In this document: positions 17,011 to 18,267 of the stretch, in pieces | Layout: each line of letters starts with the position of its first letter | Numbering within the stretch: the stretch's first letter is position 1 | From: CAYJEQ01 sp964369235 | Lineage (GTDB): Bacteria > Bacillota > Clostridia > Oscillospirales > Ruminococcaceae | Reading direction: 5' to 3' | Assembly: GCA_964369235.1 (NCBI GenBank) | Contig: CAYJEQ010000055.1 | Span: 1 to 18,267, forward strand | Length of the DNA stretch: 18,267 bases | Translations under genes and position numbers: made by a program | Notes under the pieces: generated by a model | Told to the model about the DNA's origin: nothing | The model's database searches: none | Seen by the model: the letters and a program-made list of their open reading frames with translations, nothing else

Positions 17011-17156
17011 ATTCTGCCTCCTTTAATGGTTTCTTAGACAATTCCATTTTATCGGATTTTGGCATTTTATGCTCTACTTTTTTTATATTTTTTTAAGTAG
17101 GCTCTTTTCTTACCCCAACATTTATTATAGAGCCTATTAATAATATAAACTTATAG

Positions 17157-17192
17157 GGTAGTCATTCTTTTATTAGAGTGGCTACCTTTTTT
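17157..17192 (+). terminator. Probable original terminator of the ricT operon
   Basis: An 11-bp stem (17157-17167 with 17176-17186, two G-T pairs), 8-base loop and TTTTTT (17187-17192). It lies just right of the IS duplication. Removing the IS would place it about 45 bases after the ricT stop, where no other terminator is visible. Confidence 0.8.
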
Positions 17193-17196
17193 CTTT

Positions 17197-17220
17197 AGTT
17201 CTTCGTCAATAGTTGGGGTG
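17197..17220 (+). repeat. Solitary ISL3-like terminal repeat
   Basis: 24 bases (AGTTCTTCG…GTTGGGGTG) match the left end of the nearby IS at 20 of 24 positions and in the same orientation. No transposase or convincing opposite end follows. Probably a remnant of another ISL3 copy, or an end that a transposase could use in trans. Confidence 0.7.
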
Positions 17221-17690
17221 CCTCCTCTCACCAATTCACTCTAATATAATTTTATCCCACTACTTGGTAAAACCCTGCCATAGGATTTTGTAGGTAATAC
17301 CACTTTCACCTAGACAGTACCATTACCCTATGAATAGTACCACTAGCCAAGGACAGTCCCACTGCCCAATTGTAGTGGAACAACGCCTTCTCAAAATGTA
17401 AATAATCGGGTATTATTGCCCCACCTAAAACTTCCAAGGCTTTTCTTTGTATCTGCTTTAGGTCATTTACAGCTTACATATATACAAACATCCCCACTGT
17501 AAAATCCCCTCTCCCATATCCCAAAAACACCCCAAAGAGGCTCTCTGTCCCACCACCTACTAAGGTCTTAGGTTTTAGGCAAATCGCTGTGTAAGTTAGG
17601 CTAAACAAACCGTTTAAAGAGCAAAATATACAAAGTTTTTTCAAAAAAAAGCCTTTTTAGGCCTAAAGTTCGTGGTTTTGGATTATATTT
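17221..17690. other. Gene-free stretch before the ferredoxin
   Basis: About 470 bases with no supported gene on either strand; frames are broken by frequent stops. It holds the degenerate 20-bp repeats at 17295-17372, listed separately, and a short AAGCC-TTTTT-AGGCC dyad near 17650-17663. The rest shows nothing I recognise. Flanked by an IS remnant, it may be decayed mobile-element DNA (inference). Confidence 0.5.
17295..17372. repeat. Four degenerate 19-20-bp tandem repeats
   Basis: Units start at 17295, 17315, 17335 and 17354, with approximate consensus YAGTACCACTnnCC. The core AGT-ACC-ACT is a small dyad, perfect in the third unit (TAGTACCACTA). Not coding in any frame. Confidence 0.5.
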
Positions 17691-17694
17691 TCTC

Positions 17695-17722
17695 TTGATT
17701 TTTTTTAATATTGTGGTAAAAT
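17695..17722 (+). promoter_or_regulatory. Promoter of the ferredoxin gene
   Basis: TTGATT (17695-17700), a 16-base spacer and TAAAAT (17717-17722), preceded by TGG as an extended -10, 33 bases before the start codon. Confidence 0.7.
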
Positions 17723-17755
17723 AATCTTAAGCTTTTTATAAGGAGGTGTTCTTCA

Positions 17756-17926
17756 ATGGCTTACATTATTAGTGATTCTTGCATCAGCTGTGGTGCTTGT
17801 GAGGGCGAATGTCCAGTATCTGCTATCGCTGCAGGCGATAGCCAGTATGTGATCGACGCTGCTACATGTATCGATTGTGGTGCTTGTGCTGGTGCATGTC
17901 CAGTAGACGCAATTTCTGCTGAGTAA
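17756..17926 (+). CDS. Clostridial-type 2[4Fe-4S] ferredoxin
   Basis: A 56-residue electron carrier with two complete CxxCxxCxxxCP sets: C9/12/15/19-P20 and C38/41/44/48-P49. The two halves are related (CISCGACEGECPVSAI and CIDCGACAGACPVDAI), as in classical clostridial ferredoxins of about 55 residues. AGGAGGTG (17741-17748) lies 7 bases before the ATG, a very strong ribosome site. It has its own promoter and a double terminator, so it is a single-gene unit and probably highly expressed. It could take electrons from the NifJ encoded at the other end of the window and pass them to hydrogenase or Rnf-type enzymes (inference). Confidence 0.97.
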   Translation: MAYIISDSCISCGACEGECPVSAIAAGDSQYVIDAATCIDCGACAGACPVDAISAE

Positions 17927-17942
17927 TTTATTTAAAAAAGAT

Positions 17943-17974
17943 AGCACAGGCTTTGCCTGTGCTTAGCTTTTTTT
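17943..17974 (+). terminator. First terminator of the ferredoxin gene
   Basis: A perfect 9-bp stem (AGCACAGGC 17943-17951 with GCCTGTGCT 17955-17963), TTT loop and T7 (17968-17974). Confidence 0.88.
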
Positions 17975-17985
17975 ACAGCACCTAT

Positions 17986-18007
17986 GCACAGGTTTTCCTG
18001 TGCTTTT
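17986..18007 (+). terminator. Second, tandem terminator
   Basis: GCACAGG (17986-17992) pairs with CCTGTGC (17997-18003), TTTT loop and TTTT after. Its stem is nearly the same sequence as the first, so it looks like a duplicated terminator. It ends 8 bases before the tRNA fragment. Confidence 0.7.
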
Positions 18008-18015
18008 ACTTTAGG

Positions 18016-18053
18016 GTGACAGTAGCTCAGTGGATAGAGCACCGCCCTCCGAC
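18016..18053 (+). pseudogene. 5' half of a tRNA-Arg(CCG) gene, broken at the anticodon loop
   Basis: Acceptor strand GTGACAG (18016-18022), TA, a good D arm (GCTC 18025-18028 with GAGC 18037-18040), anticodon stem CCGCC (18042-18046) and loop CTCCGAC (18047-18053, anticodon CCG). The matching GGCGG, the T arm and the CTGTCAC 3' acceptor strand are not found after it. The break falls at the 3' edge of the anticodon loop. Confidence 0.8.
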
Positions 18054-18203
18054 TACTCTGCTCAGGTGATGGCATGAGGTGGGAGAAAGGCTGTATTTAT
18101 GTGGGTTTAGCCTTAAGTAAAAGCCAGTGGGAAAATGAAATGACTACTATTTGACTACTGATTTAAAAAGTTGATTGCTGCGTAATGCAATTTAAATATA
18201 TAT
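18054..18203. other. Spacer between the tRNA fragment and the intact tRNA
   Basis: 150 bases without a gene. The heptamer GACTACT, which spans the break point (18051-18057), recurs at 18142-18148 and 18153-18159. I see no integrase reading frame. Confidence 0.5.
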
Positions 18204-18267
18204 GTGCCCGTAGCGAAGCTGGATATCGCATCTGACTCCGACTCAGAAGAGCACCGGTTCGAGTCCG
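18204..18267 (+). tRNA. tRNA-Arg (anticodon CCG), 3' end outside the window
   Basis: Acceptor strand GTGCCCG (18204-18210), D arm GCGA/TCGC, anticodon arm TCTGA/TCAGA around loop CTCCGAC (anticodon CCG at 18238-18240), variable loop AGAGC, and T arm ACCGG-TTCGAGT-CCG, where the window ends. All visible stems pair, so the gene appears intact up to the edge; it would read CGG codons. Its sequence is not close to the broken tRNA-Arg just upstream apart from the anticodon loop. Confidence 0.88.

Larger units (their letters stand above)
15737..17134 (-). mobile_element. Complete ISL3-family insertion sequence, 1398 bp
   Basis: The ends are inverted repeats of about 24 bases: 15737-15760 (GGCTCT…GTTGGGGTA) and the complement of 17111-17134, matching at 18 of 24 positions with identical outer six and inner nine bases. 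One transposase gene fills the element. An 8-bp direct duplication flanks it. The element carries its own plus-strand terminator near the left end (15781-15808). All parts are intact, so it could be active. Confidence 0.93.
15729..17142. repeat. 8-bp target-site duplication TATTAATA flanking the IS
   Basis: TATTAATA occurs at 15729-15736 and 17135-17142, directly outside the two IS ends. Eight bases is the usual ISL3 duplication length. The site is itself a perfect palindrome. Identical copies suggest a recent insertion. Confidence 0.9.

Noticed and set aside
17753..17947. Minus-strand reading frame over the ferredoxin gene
   Set aside because: It is the shadow of the plus-strand ferredoxin, which has complete cluster cysteines, a strong ribosome site, a promoter and a terminator.
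18047..18242. Group I intron interrupting a single tRNA-Arg gene
   Set aside because: The downstream sequence folds as a separate tRNA with its own acceptor strand and D arm, and its anticodon stem does not pair with the first half. No 3' exon complementary to CCGCC or GTGACAG is present.

Overview
The window looks like chromosomal DNA from a low-GC, anaerobic member of the Firmicutes, probably class Clostridia and possibly a gut species. Three things suggest this: a single-chain pyruvate:ferredoxin oxidoreductase, a clostridial-type 2[4Fe-4S] ferredoxin, and a darA-holB-ricT gene order of the Bacillus/Clostridium type. The genus cannot be named from the sequence alone.

Layout. Positions 1-96 are a heptamer tandem repeat. 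nifJ (220-3762, minus strand) follows, with a strong terminator at 155-190. A 0.6 kb divergent intergenic region (3763-4405) leads into an Aminotran_MocR-type aminotransferase (4406-5695). Behind it lies a 50-bp palindromic mini-element that looks like two ISL3-family ends joined inside to inside, and then the aminotransferase terminator. From 5848 to 12054 there is a tandem array of three secreted BspA-like leucine-rich-repeat proteins. Each has its own near-perfect sigma-A promoter (TTGTAA-17-TATACT) and its own terminator. The array is a mosaic: promoter, signal peptide and C-terminal domain are almost identical at DNA level, while the 23-residue LRR cores have diverged.

Positions 12143-15710 hold a probable operon: an Orn/Lys/Arg-decarboxylase-family (YaaO-like) enzyme, a c-di-AMP receptor (darA/yaaQ), DNA polymerase III delta-prime (holB) and ricT/yaaT. 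The tmk and yaaR genes that sit among these in Bacillus subtilis are absent. A complete ISL3-family insertion sequence (15737-17134, 8-bp target duplication TATTAATA) sits between ricT and what appears to be its original terminator (17157-17192). Right of it are another isolated ISL3-like end, a gene-free stretch with degenerate 20-bp repeats, and a 56-residue ferredoxin gene (17756-17926) that could accept electrons from NifJ. The window ends with a 5' half of a tRNA-Arg(CCG) gene and then a second tRNA-Arg(CCG), intact as far as it can be seen and cut by the window edge.

The most notable observations are the family of ISL3-derived ends (one full IS, one 50-bp mini-element with its own imperfect 8-bp duplication, one solitary end), the constant-end/variable-middle LRR gene array whose proteins all stop right after a sortase-like NPSTG motif, and the broken tRNA-Arg next to a possible replacement.
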